Shown here: one piece after another, positions 1 through 8,268 of the stretch
Numbering within the stretch: position 1 is the stretch's first letter
Layout of the letters: every line of letters starts with the position of its first letter
Origin: JACPDH01 sp051305935
GTDB lineage: Bacteria; Acidobacteriota; Thermoanaerobaculia; Gp7-AA8
Length of the DNA: 11,347 nucleotides
Assembly (NCBI GenBank): GCA_051305935.1
Contig: JBPPMG010000346.1
Span: 1-11,347 of the forward strand
Reading direction: 5' to 3'
The notes under the pieces: model-generated
The model's input: only the letters and a program-made list of their open reading frames with translations
What the model was told of the DNA's origin: nothing
Database searches by the model: none
Program-made: the position numbers and the translations under genes

Positions 1-18
1 GCTTTACTGGTTGGCTGA

Positions 19-2463
<2,445 letters not shown>

Positions 2464-2468
2464 GAATC

Positions 2469-2473
2469 CCTCC
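2469..2473 (-). promoter_or_regulatory. Ribosome binding site that fixes the hppA start
   Basis: GGAGG on the minus strand, five bases before the ATG at 2463. It decides the start: the reading frame is open further upstream to 2721, but those extra 86 codons encode low-complexity Ser/Thr/Pro/Glu-rich sequence with no membrane character, and no comparable site was seen there. Confidence 0.75.
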
Positions 2474-2667
2474 AGAGTCGTCCCACGACGGGACCGGGTT
2501 TTCGTTTCCGTGTTCTGCTCCGGATCCTCGGTTGGTTCCGGAACGGTTTCCGTTGAGTAATAAGAGGTTGTGCGATTCGTGCCGCTGCCGCGGTTAGAGG
2601 TGCACGCGACGGCCCCGCCCAGGGTCCCGGCCGAATTGCGGGCGGATGATAGCGGATTTGGCCAAGA

Positions 2668-2690
2668 TAGGCGAGAGGCGAGAGGCGATG
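2668..2690. repeat. Heptamer microrepeat, NAGGCGA type
   Basis: About three tandem seven-base units, TAGGCGA, GAGGCGA, GAGGCGA, followed by a decayed unit. The same heptamer on the opposite strand (TCGCCTN, four units) occurs at 8241-8268 beside the M16 gene. It is immediately followed (about 2711-2738) by another degenerate run built from GGGTCAA, AGGTCAA and GGCAGGCAGG. Such short arrays look like slippage-prone intergenic filler; I see no evidence of a function. Confidence 0.6.
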
Positions 2691-2760
2691 AGCAAGTCAA
2701 CGGCAAGAGGCCAAGGGTCAAAGGTCAAGGCAGGCAGGCGGGAGGCTCGCGGCGCGGCGT

Positions 2761-2784
2761 CTCGCCGGCATCCTCGCTGGCGTC
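2761..2784. repeat. Two degenerate tandem 12-base units
   Basis: CTCGCCGGCATC at 2761-2772 is followed directly by CTCGCTGGCGTC at 2773-2784 (10 of 12 bases identical), and a related GC-rich word precedes them. It is part of a repetitive block in the gene-free gap and may be a fragment of a dispersed intergenic repeat. Function unknown. Confidence 0.45.
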
Positions 2785-2822
2785 TTGGCCCGCGGGACGC
2801 AGGACCCGGGCGGAGCCGCGGC

Positions 2823-2867
2823 GAAGCTCTCGCGGCGCTGGCGTTTCGCCGCACTGCCGAGAGCTTC
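2823..2867. repeat. Inverted repeat with 10-base arms and an inner stem
   Basis: GAAGCTCTCG at 2823-2832 is the exact reverse complement of CGAGAGCTTC at 2858-2867. Inside lies a second complementary pair, CGGCG (2833-2837) and CGCCG (2847-2851), so the transcript could fold into one long imperfect stem-loop. No T-run follows on either strand, and the neighbouring genes point away from it, so it is not an obvious intrinsic terminator. It could be part of a dispersed palindromic repeat. Confidence 0.55.
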
Positions 2868-2953
2868 CGCGCGACGACACACTGCCGCGTGACGAGGACC
2901 ACACCTGCGCCCGGCACCGCTCGGGTACTTAACGTGACGGAGAGGTGTCGTCA

Positions 2954-3397
2954 ATGAAGCTCGAGAGCCCCGCATTCACCGAAGGCACGACCATCCCGAT
3001 GCGGTATACGTGCGACGGCGGAGACATCCCGCCACTTGTCTTCTCGAAGATTCCGCACGGGGCGAAAACGCTCGCACTGGTCGTCGATGACCAGACCGCT
3101 CCGGATGAAGTCCGGGACCACTTCGTCGTGTGGAACATCCCTGCGGCGGTATCGGGCATCATCGAAGGCAGTACGCTCGACGCCGTGGTCGGCCGGAATT
3201 CTTGGAAGAAGAACACGTGGAGTGCCGGCCCCTGCTCTCGTGACCAGGAGCGCTGCTACGCCTTCAGGCTCTACGCGCTCGACACCGAGCTCGAACTGAC
3301 GCGCGAGGCTACTCGGGCCGATCTCGAGCGTGCGATGGACGACCATGTGCTCGCCGAGGTCGCGCTCACGGGACACTGCGATCGAGCCTCGTGCTGA
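2954..3397 (+). CDS. YbhB/YbcL-family (PEBP, Raf-kinase-inhibitor-like) protein
   Basis: 147-residue protein of the bacterial phosphatidylethanolamine-binding-protein fold. Family landmarks in order: SPAF and IP..YTCDGGD..PPL (5-28), LALVVDDQTAP (40-50), DHFVVWNIP (55-63), GRNSW (80-84), AGPC (91-94), then FRLYALDTEL near 104-113 and the terminal HVLAEVALTG helix. The length is normal for cytoplasmic members and no signal peptide is visible. Two ligand-pocket motifs are altered: the usual DPDAP reads DQTAP, and the histidine expected after GPC (G-x-H-R-Y) is missing (DQERCYAF). ATG at 2954 is chosen because GGAGAGG lies eight bases upstream; an in-frame GTG at 2945 overlaps that site. The biochemical role of bacterial members is poorly known, so I propose none. 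It stands alone, divergent from hppA and convergent with glgP. Confidence 0.93.
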   Translation: MKLESPAFTEGTTIPMRYTCDGGDIPPLVFSKIPHGAKTLALVVDDQTAPDEVRDHFVVWNIPAAVSGIIEGSTLDAVVGRNSWKKNTWSAGPCSRDQERCYAFRLYALDTELELTREATRADLERAMDDHVLAEVALTGHCDRASC

Positions 3398-3422
3398 GCT
3401 GACCGTGGCTCTCTGCGATTTG

Positions 3423-3584
3423 TGTGGCGCAGACACTCCTGTCTGCGCGCGGCGCGAAGCGCCGCCCCTGCGAGCTGATCGACAATTCGCGAGCAGCAAG
3501 TCCTCATGGGGTCGGTGCAGCCCTCCGGCATAGGATTTCGCGGGTCGCCTTCGGCGACGCGCAGGCAGGAGTGCCTGCGCCACA
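3423..3584. repeat. Paired double-hairpin palindromic element (REP/BIME-like) between convergent genes
   Basis: Two inverted copies of a double hairpin. Left copy: stem GCGCAGACA (3427-3435), loop CTCC, TGTCTGCGC (3440-3448), then directly GCGGCGC (3449-3455), loop GAA, GCGCCGC (3459-3465). Right copy, read on the minus strand: stem 3580-3572 with loop CTCC and stem 3567-3559, then directly a second stem with loop GAA (3558-3544). Both copies begin with TGTG at the outer edge. Stem 1 differs by one compensated pair (A-T versus G-C). Stem 2 differs at several positions yet stays fully paired, and both loops are identical. About 78 bases separate the copies. It sits between the stops of the PEBP-family gene (3397) and glgP (3604), where it could act as a bidirectional terminator or RNA-end stabiliser, although no T-run follows. 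The organisation resembles REP/BIME repeats mobilised by RAYT transposases; no such gene is in the window. Confidence 0.8.
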
Positions 3585-3603
3585 TCAGGGCGTCCGAGGA
3601 AAA

Positions 3604-6108
3604 TCAGTCCTCTTCGCCGCTGTCGCCGATCCTGACGGGCTCGACGTTCCAGATGTCACGGCAGTAATCGTGGATCGAGCGATCGGACGAGAAGCCGCCC
3701 ATGCGGGCCGCGTTGAGAATCGACGCTCGGGTCCAGCTCTCCTCGTCACGGAACGCGCGATCGACGTCGTCCTGGCAGTCGATGTACGACCGATAGTCGG
3801 CGAGGAGCAGGAACGGGTCGCTGCCGAGCAGGTTCTCGACGATCGGGCGGAAGAGCTCGCGGTCGCCCTTCGAGAACATTCCCTCGGCGAGGGCGTCGAT
3901 CGCCGTGCGCAGCTCACCGTCGATCTCGTAGAGCTCCCGCGGCCTGTACCCACCGGCCAGAAGGCGCTGCACCTCGTCGACGGTGAGGCCGAAGAGGAAG
4001 AAGTTGTCGGCGCCGACCGCGTCTCGTATCTCCACGTTCGCGCCGTCGAGCGTCCCGATCGTGAGCGCGCCGTTCATCGCGAACTTCATGTTGCCGGTGC
4101 CCGACGCTTCCTTGCCGGCGGTCGAGATCTGCTCGGAGAGATCCGCGCCGGGGAAGATACGCTGGCTGTGCTTGACGTTGTAGTCGGGCACGAAGACGAC
4201 CCGCAGCTTTCCGTCGACTTCGGAATCGTTGTTCACGACCTCGGCGACCGAGTGGATGAGCTTGATGATGCGCTTGGCCATCACGTAGCCCGGCGCGGCC
4301 TTGCCTGCGAAGATCACCGTTCGCGGCACGAAATCGGTCGAGGGGTTCTTCTTGATTCGAAGGTAGCGGGTGATCACGTGCAGCACGTTCAGGTGCTGCC
4401 GCTTGTACTCGTGGAAGCGCTTGACCTGGATGTCGAAGAGGCTCGCCGGATCGATGACGACACCTGTCCGCTTCGCGATCTCCGCGGCGAGCGCTTCCTT
4501 GTTCTCGCGCTTCACGCGGCGCCACTTCTCGCGGAACGCGGCATCCTCGGCCATTGGCTCGAGCGCGCGAATCAACTCCAGGTCGTGTGTCCAGCGGTCG
4601 CCGATCGCATCCGACACGAGCCTGGTCTGTCCCGGGTTGATCAGCACGACGAACCGTCGCGGCGTCACGCCGTTCGTGACGTTTCGGATCTTGCCGGGCC
4701 AGAGCTCGTTGAAGTCGCGCAGGAGATCGCGCTTGAGCAGCTCGCTGTGGAGTGCCGCCACACCGTTGATCGCATGGCTTCCGACGCAGGCGAGATGCGC
4801 CATGCGCACCGAGCGCTCGCCCGACTCGTCGATCAGCGACAGTCTGCTCACGAGCCCCTCGTCGCCCGGCCTGCTCGCCCTGACCTCGTCGAGGAACCTC
4901 CGATTGATCTCGTAGACGATCTCCATGTGCCGCGGCAGCACGCTACCGAACAGGGAGACGGGCCACTTCTCGAGCGCTTCGGGGAGCAGCGTGTGATTCG
5001 TGTACGCGAACGTGCGGCGAGTGATCTCCCACGCCTGCTCCCACTCCATCCGTTCCTCGTCGACGAGAATTCGCATCAACTCGGCGACCGCGAGCGCGGG
5101 ATGGGTGTCGTTTAGCTGCACCGCGTACTTCTGGTGGAATCCGGTGAGGTCGCTGGCCGTCTGGCGATGGATGCGGATCATGTCGCGCAGCGAGCAGGTG
5201 ACGAAGAAATACTGCTGCTCCAACCGGAGGCGCTTTCCCGAGAGGGCGGCGTCGTTCGGATAGAGGACCTTGCTGATCGTCTCGGACGCCACCTTGTCTT
5301 CGACGGCGCCGTAGTAGTCGCCGACGTTGAACGCCTCGAAGTCGAGCGACTCGGTTGCCGCGGCGCTCCAGAGCCGGAGCAGGTTCGCGGTGTTGACCTC
5401 GTGTCCGAGGATCGGAGTGTCGTAGGCGACACCCTTGATCACCCGCTCGGGAATCCAGCGGACCAGCAGCCGCCCGTCGTCGTCAGTGGACGTCTCGGTG
5501 CGTCCGCCTAACTTGACGTCGAATGCAATCTCAGGGCGCGCGATCTCCCACGGATTGCCGAGGCGCAGCCACTTGTCCGACGTCTCGACCTGCCATCCGT
5601 CACGGATTGTCTGGTCGAAGATCCCGAACTCGTAGCGGATGCCGTAGCCGATCGACGGAATCTCGAGCGACGCGAGCGAATCGATGTAGCAGGCGGCGAG
5701 GCGGCCTAACCCGCCGTTGCCGAGCCCGGGCTCCTCTTCCTGCTCCAGCAGCTTGTCGAAGTCGAGCCCCAGCTCCGTCAGCGCCTGGCGCGCCGGCTCC
5801 ATCATTCCGAGATTGACGAGATTGTTGCCGAGGTGAGGGCCGAGAAGGAACTCCGCGGAGAGATAGCAGACGGTGCGTACGCGCTTGCGGTAGTAGGTCT
5901 CCGAGGTGCGAACCCACTTGCCGACCAGCCGGTCGCGCACGCTGAAGGCGAGCGCGAGGTATCTGTCGTTCATCGTCGCGGTCGCAGGGAAGCGACCGAG
6001 GGAGTAGAAAAGGTTCTCCTGGAACGCGCGCTTCCATGCGTCGACATCGGTTCCTCTGCGGGACGGTTCGGGAGTGTGCTGGTCGTGCGTCGAGTGCTCG
6101 TGGGTCAT
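3604..6108 (-). CDS. glgP: Glycogen/alpha-glucan phosphorylase (GT35)
   Basis: 834-residue phosphorylase that releases glucose-1-phosphate from alpha-1,4-glucan ends using inorganic phosphate and PLP; cytoplasmic. Numbered from the upstream ATG at 6114, motifs in order: YLSAEFLLG (84-92), the glycine loop LGNGGLGRLAACYIDS (131-146), NDTHPALAVAEL (335-346), NGVTPRRF (481-488), QVKRFHEYKRQ (563-573), and GTGNMKF with the PLP lysine K677, followed by LTIGTLDGANVEI. The C-terminus ends in the usual YCRDIWNVEPV block. Length is typical and all catalytic blocks are intact. I choose ATG at 6108 because GGAG at 6120-6117 is eight bases away; for ATG at 6114 it would be only two bases away. The first residues are His/Thr-rich and non-conserved. 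There are no other glycogen genes nearby, so it is likely a single transcription unit, convergent with the PEBP-family gene and divergent from the DUF378-like gene. Confidence 0.97.
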   Translation of the reverse strand: MTHEHSTHDQHTPEPSRRGTDVDAWKRAFQENLFYSLGRFPATATMNDRYLALAFSVRDRLVGKWVRTSETYYRKRVRTVCYLSAEFLLGPHLGNNLVNLGMMEPARQALTELGLDFDKLLEQEEEPGLGNGGLGRLAACYIDSLASLEIPSIGYGIRYEFGIFDQTIRDGWQVETSDKWLRLGNPWEIARPEIAFDVKLGGRTETSTDDDGRLLVRWIPERVIKGVAYDTPILGHEVNTANLLRLWSAAATESLDFEAFNVGDYYGAVEDKVASETISKVLYPNDAALSGKRLRLEQQYFFVTCSLRDMIRIHRQTASDLTGFHQKYAVQLNDTHPALAVAELMRILVDEERMEWEQAWEITRRTFAYTNHTLLPEALEKWPVSLFGSVLPRHMEIVYEINRRFLDEVRASRPGDEGLVSRLSLIDESGERSVRMAHLACVGSHAINGVAALHSELLKRDLLRDFNELWPGKIRNVTNGVTPRRFVVLINPGQTRLVSDAIGDRWTHDLELIRALEPMAEDAAFREKWRRVKRENKEALAAEIAKRTGVVIDPASLFDIQVKRFHEYKRQHLNVLHVITRYLRIKKNPSTDFVPRTVIFAGKAAPGYVMAKRIIKLIHSVAEVVNNDSEVDGKLRVVFVPDYNVKHSQRIFPGADLSEQISTAGKEASGTGNMKFAMNGALTIGTLDGANVEIRDAVGADNFFLFGLTVDEVQRLLAGGYRPRELYEIDGELRTAIDALAEGMFSKGDRELFRPIVENLLGSDPFLLLADYRSYIDCQDDVDRAFRDEESWTRASILNAARMGGFSSDRSIHDYCRDIWNVEPVRIGDSGEED

Positions 6109-6116
6109 CGGCATTT

Positions 6117-6120
6117 CTCC
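6117..6120 (-). promoter_or_regulatory. Ribosome binding site deciding the glgP start
   Basis: GGAG on the minus strand. It is eight bases from the ATG at 6108 but only two from the ATG at 6114, so initiation at the second ATG is favoured. Confidence 0.55.
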
Positions 6121-6146
6121 GTCGGCGTCTGCGGGTAGGAGAGCAA

Positions 6147-6176
6147 TTCACGACTCCTGCGAGCCTGAACTATACC
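6147..6176 (+). promoter_or_regulatory. Possible sigma70-type promoter for the DUF378-like gene
   Basis: TTCACG (6147-6152) and TATACC (6171-6176) are separated by 18 bases, about 30 bases before the proposed ATG at 6207. The match is modest and the organism's promoter consensus is unknown, so this is a suggestion only. Confidence 0.25.
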
Positions 6177-6206
6177 TCCTGCATGGAGGCAACGGGAGGC
6201 CTCACG

Positions 6207-6479
6207 ATGGAACGTCGCGCGTACAATCCTCGAGCCATGCGCTTCGTCGACATCCTCGCGCTTTTCGTCGTGCTCGCGGCCGGGCTCAACTCCGGCGTGA
6301 TCGCCTACTGTGACTGCGACGTTCTGCAACTGACTTTCGGATACCAGATGACGGGGCTGCGCCTCGCGCACGCCTTGATCGGAGCGGCAGCGCTCTATCT
6401 CATCATCGCGTCGCGCTGGATCGTCAGGCGATGGGGCGTCAAGGCCGACGGGTTGACTGACTCGTTCATGACGGATTGA
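6207..6479 (+). CDS. Small DUF378-like membrane protein
   Basis: 90-residue protein with two membrane segments (about 13-34 and 52-70), ending in a basic RWIVRRWG stretch and a polar tail. The pattern MRFVDILALFVVLAAGLNSG, a short loop, FGYQM, then ALIGAAALYLI matches the DUF378 layout (L-D-x-I-A-L, G-x-L-N-x-G, a loop with F-D and F-G, then hydrophobic G-x-x-x-L-Y). Function of the family is unknown. Start: ATG at 6207 has GGGAGG (6194-6199) seven bases upstream. ATG at 6237 would give the more usual family N-terminus (80 residues) but has no visible ribosome binding site. The inter-helix loop has a Cys-Asp-Cys-Asp run (35-38), which I do not recall from typical members. It is divergent from glgP, sharing an upstream region of about 98 bases, and convergent with the rhodanese gene. 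Confidence 0.8.
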   Translation: MERRAYNPRAMRFVDILALFVVLAAGLNSGVIAYCDCDVLQLTFGYQMTGLRLAHALIGAAALYLIIASRWIVRRWGVKADGLTDSFMTD

Positions 6480-6508
6480 GCCCGCGACGAGAGCGAAGAG
6501 AATCGTCG

Positions 6509-6521
6509 GGCGCGACGCGCC
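6509..6521. other. Short stem-loop between convergent genes
   Basis: GGCGC (6509-6513), loop GAC, GCGCC (6517-6521), in the 95-base convergent space between the DUF378-like stop and the rhodanese stop. No T-run follows on either strand. It may help end transcription, but a stem this short arises easily in GC-rich DNA. Confidence 0.25.
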
Positions 6522-6574
6522 GAACGGCGGCCCGGCCAGGCTTTGCGACGTCGACCTGTCGATCGAGTGCAGGG

Positions 6575-7177
6575 CTACTGTTTCGAAGGAGGAGCCGGCT
6601 GCGCCGGCAGGCGCATCTTCGCGGGATCGAGCTCGTACGTCCAGGGAAGGCCCGAGTTGATCCACCCGTTCTTCTTCCGCTTCCCGTGGTCGGGGTGCTT
6701 CGGATCCTGGATCAGGTCGCCTTCCACTCCGTCGACGATGTTGTAGACCTGCTTGAATCCTGCGCCCGCAAGGGCGTCGACAGCCTTGGCACTTCTTCCG
6801 CCCGACCGGCAGAGGACGAGGAGCGTGTCGGCAGGCGTAAAAACCTCTTTCGCGTGGGCCAGGAAGTCGGGATTCGGCTTCATCGGCAACATGCGGCCGG
6901 TCGCGTCCCACTGGTAAGTCTGCAGCGCGAGGGGAATGTGCCAGGCCATCGTCGGATGGCCGACGAAGACGTACTCGTCCGGCGTACGGACATCGAGGAT
7001 CTTCACGGTCTCCGGATTGGACTTCCACTTCTCGTACGCCTGTGCCGGCGTGAGGTAGAGCCCGAGCACCGTTCGCTTTTCCTTGGGAATGGCGACGGCT
7101 TCGGCGCCGCCCCGCGCCCCGGCGACCGGACAGAGCGAGACAAGGACAAGAAGGCACAGCAAGGTGGTGTATTTCAT
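6575..7177 (-). CDS. Exported rhodanese-like domain protein
   Basis: 200-residue protein with one rhodanese domain, probably handling sulfane sulfur or acting as a redox-active thiol protein outside the cytoplasm. A signal peptide is clear (MKYTTLLCLLVLVSLCPVAGARG; a cut near residue 21-23 is plausible). The domain runs from about 42 to 155: LTPAQAYEKW, ILDVRTPDEYVFVGH (60-74), then the active-site loop CRSGGRS with catalytic C123, and a G-F-x-x-V-Y-N-I-x-D-G-V-E-G block (140-153). The tail GWINSGLPWTY followed by LDPAKM is typical of a periplasmic rhodanese subgroup. ATG at 7177 has GGAGG (7191-7187) nine bases away. The partner and electron donor are unknown, and the neighbours give no clue. 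The loop is intact, so a catalytically competent protein is likely. Confidence 0.92.
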   Translation of the reverse strand: MKYTTLLCLLVLVSLCPVAGARGGAEAVAIPKEKRTVLGLYLTPAQAYEKWKSNPETVKILDVRTPDEYVFVGHPTMAWHIPLALQTYQWDATGRMLPMKPNPDFLAHAKEVFTPADTLLVLCRSGGRSAKAVDALAGAGFKQVYNIVDGVEGDLIQDPKHPDHGKRKKNGWINSGLPWTYELDPAKMRLPAQPAPPSKQ

Positions 7178-7271
7178 GACTCATTACCTCCGGCGCTGCG
7201 AGGCGGATCGTCGCGATGGCGCAACTTCCTTCAGCGCGTGCTCGCGAGAATCTACCAGAATGGTGATGGCG

Positions 7272-7291
7272 ATGCGGAAGCAGTTCCGCAT
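7272..7291 (-). terminator. Stem-loop just downstream of the methyltransferase gene
   Basis: A perfect 8-base stem, ATGCGGAA, loop GCAG, TTCCGCAT, starting about ten bases after the methyltransferase stop on the minus strand and before the rhodanese gene. The position suits a terminator or mRNA 3'-end structure, but no T-run follows, so an intrinsic terminator is not proven. It implies that the rhodanese gene may have its own promoter. Confidence 0.35.
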
Positions 7292-7301
7292 GAACACGCC
7301 G

Positions 7302-8063
7302 TCACGCAACATCTTTTCGCGCGTGGACCAGCAGTTGCTCGCTGGCGAGCATCGCAGGCGAGAGCATCCAGCGGCGAAGGTCTCGCTCGCCGAGCCGGTG
7401 CTCCTCTGTCGTGATCTTCTCTCGTATGCCGAGGATCGTCGCGAGCCAGAAGATCGGATAGCCGAACAGCAGCCAGGCGTGCCGTGCCTTGAAGTGAGTG
7501 AACCTGACGGCGCGGACGTGCATACCCGACTGGTGCAGCAGCGTGTGGTAGAGCGGGAAGTCGACGGGATTGATGTGGTACGCGTAGATCTCGTCGGATG
7601 CCAGGTCCCACCCCACCCGTCGACGAATCAGCTTGTGCGTGCCGGTGAGAAAAAAGTGGAACCGCGAGTGCAGGCGCGCCATGTTCGGCGTGCTCATTAC
7701 GAAGTGGCCGCCCGGGCGCAGCACGCGCCCGACCTCCAGGATGATCGGCATGAAACTCTCCAGATGCTCGATCACCTCGCTGAGGACGACCAGGTCGAAC
7801 GATTCCGACTCGTACGGGAGCGGCTTCATCAGATCGACGCCGTCGTCGATCGGGAGCCCGCCCGTCATCAGCGGCGTGAACTGCTGCGTCAACTTGTGGT
7901 CGTCGCTGCGATAGTGTGTCCCGCGAGCGGCGCAGCCGTCCTCAACGAGCGCGGAGAGGATCTCTCCCCGGCCGCAGCTCAGGTCGAGCGCTGCAAGCTT
8001 CGGATAGTCCGCAAGCGCGCGGACCCATTTCAGGATGGCGTCGGCGACGAAGTCTTGAGGCAT
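7302..8063 (-). CDS. Class I SAM-dependent methyltransferase, substrate unknown
   Basis: 253-residue methyltransferase with the Rossmann fold. Motif I is LDLSCGRGEI (26-35). The acidic region D73/D74/D77 precedes PLPYESESFDLVVLSEVIEHL (81-101), the motif typical of the Methyltransf_11/23 groups, and EVGRVLRPGGHFVMSTPN (110-127) follows. The usual H-x-N region appears as YHINPVDF (162-169). A hydrophobic stretch near 197-213 (WLLFGYPIFWLATILGI) could bind a membrane. Similar proteins methylate small molecules, quinones or sugars; nothing here identifies the substrate. ATG at 8063 has only a distant GGAG (13 bases), so the start is less certain than elsewhere. It lies downstream of the M16 gene on the same strand with a gap of about 205 bases, too far for close coupling. 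Confidence 0.9.
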   Translation of the reverse strand: MPQDFVADAILKWVRALADYPKLAALDLSCGRGEILSALVEDGCAARGTHYRSDDHKLTQQFTPLMTGGLPIDDGVDLMKPLPYESESFDLVVLSEVIEHLESFMPIILEVGRVLRPGGHFVMSTPNMARLHSRFHFFLTGTHKLIRRRVGWDLASDEIYAYHINPVDFPLYHTLLHQSGMHVRAVRFTHFKARHAWLLFGYPIFWLATILGIREKITTEEHRLGERDLRRWMLSPAMLASEQLLVHARKDVA

Positions 8064-8240
8064 TCGGTTTCAGTTGCTCCGCATTTCTATCGCTGTTGCG
8101 TGCGCGATCAGAGTTCCCCTGGTAGAAAGAGTGGAGAATGAAACGGATCCTTGCAGCCCTAACCGCCACGCCGTGCGCCACCAGCGCGGGTGACGCCGAT
8201 CTGACGCGCGACCTGGAGAACCTGGACCACATCGTGCCCC

Positions 8241-8268
8241 TCGCCTTTCGCCTTTCGCCTCTCGCCTG
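8241..8268. repeat. Heptamer microrepeat (TCGCCTN) abutting the M16 stop codon
   Basis: Four tandem seven-base units, TCGCCTT, TCGCCTT, TCGCCTC and TCGCCTG, ending one base before the M16 stop codon. On the minus strand they read NAGGCGA, the same unit as the array at 2668-2690 upstream of hppA. It is the best-preserved copy of this microrepeat in the window; function unknown. Confidence 0.7.

Larger units (their letters stand above)
2474..2938. other. Gene-free interval between divergent hppA and PEBP-family genes
   Basis: No convincing gene. Several frames are open in this GC-rich stretch on both strands, but none has a good ribosome binding site or recognisable protein character; their translations are Arg/Ala/Pro-rich. 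The interval should hold the promoters of both divergent genes. The only -10-like word I see for hppA is TATCAT on the minus strand (2651-2646), without a good -35, so I do not call a promoter. The right half (about 2700-2880) is strongly repetitive and rich in inverted repeats, which are listed separately. Confidence 0.6.

Noticed and set aside
2464..2721. In-frame 86-codon extension of hppA
   Set aside because: The ATG at 2463 has a well-spaced GGAGG and starts a signal peptide; the extension is low-complexity and has no ribosome binding site.
2646..2957. Small plus-strand Arg-rich frame upstream of the PEBP-family gene
   Set aside because: No ribosome binding site, runs through repetitive DNA, and overlaps the start of a real gene.
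3423..3584. Insertion sequence or CRISPR interpretation of the inverted repeats
   Set aside because: There is no transposase between the arms and the interior is only about 78 bases; the copies are inverted rather than direct, with no regular spacers.
3424..5115. Long plus-strand open frame opposite glgP
   Set aside because: It starts inside the palindromic element and runs antisense to intact glgP motifs; its composition is that of a shadow frame.
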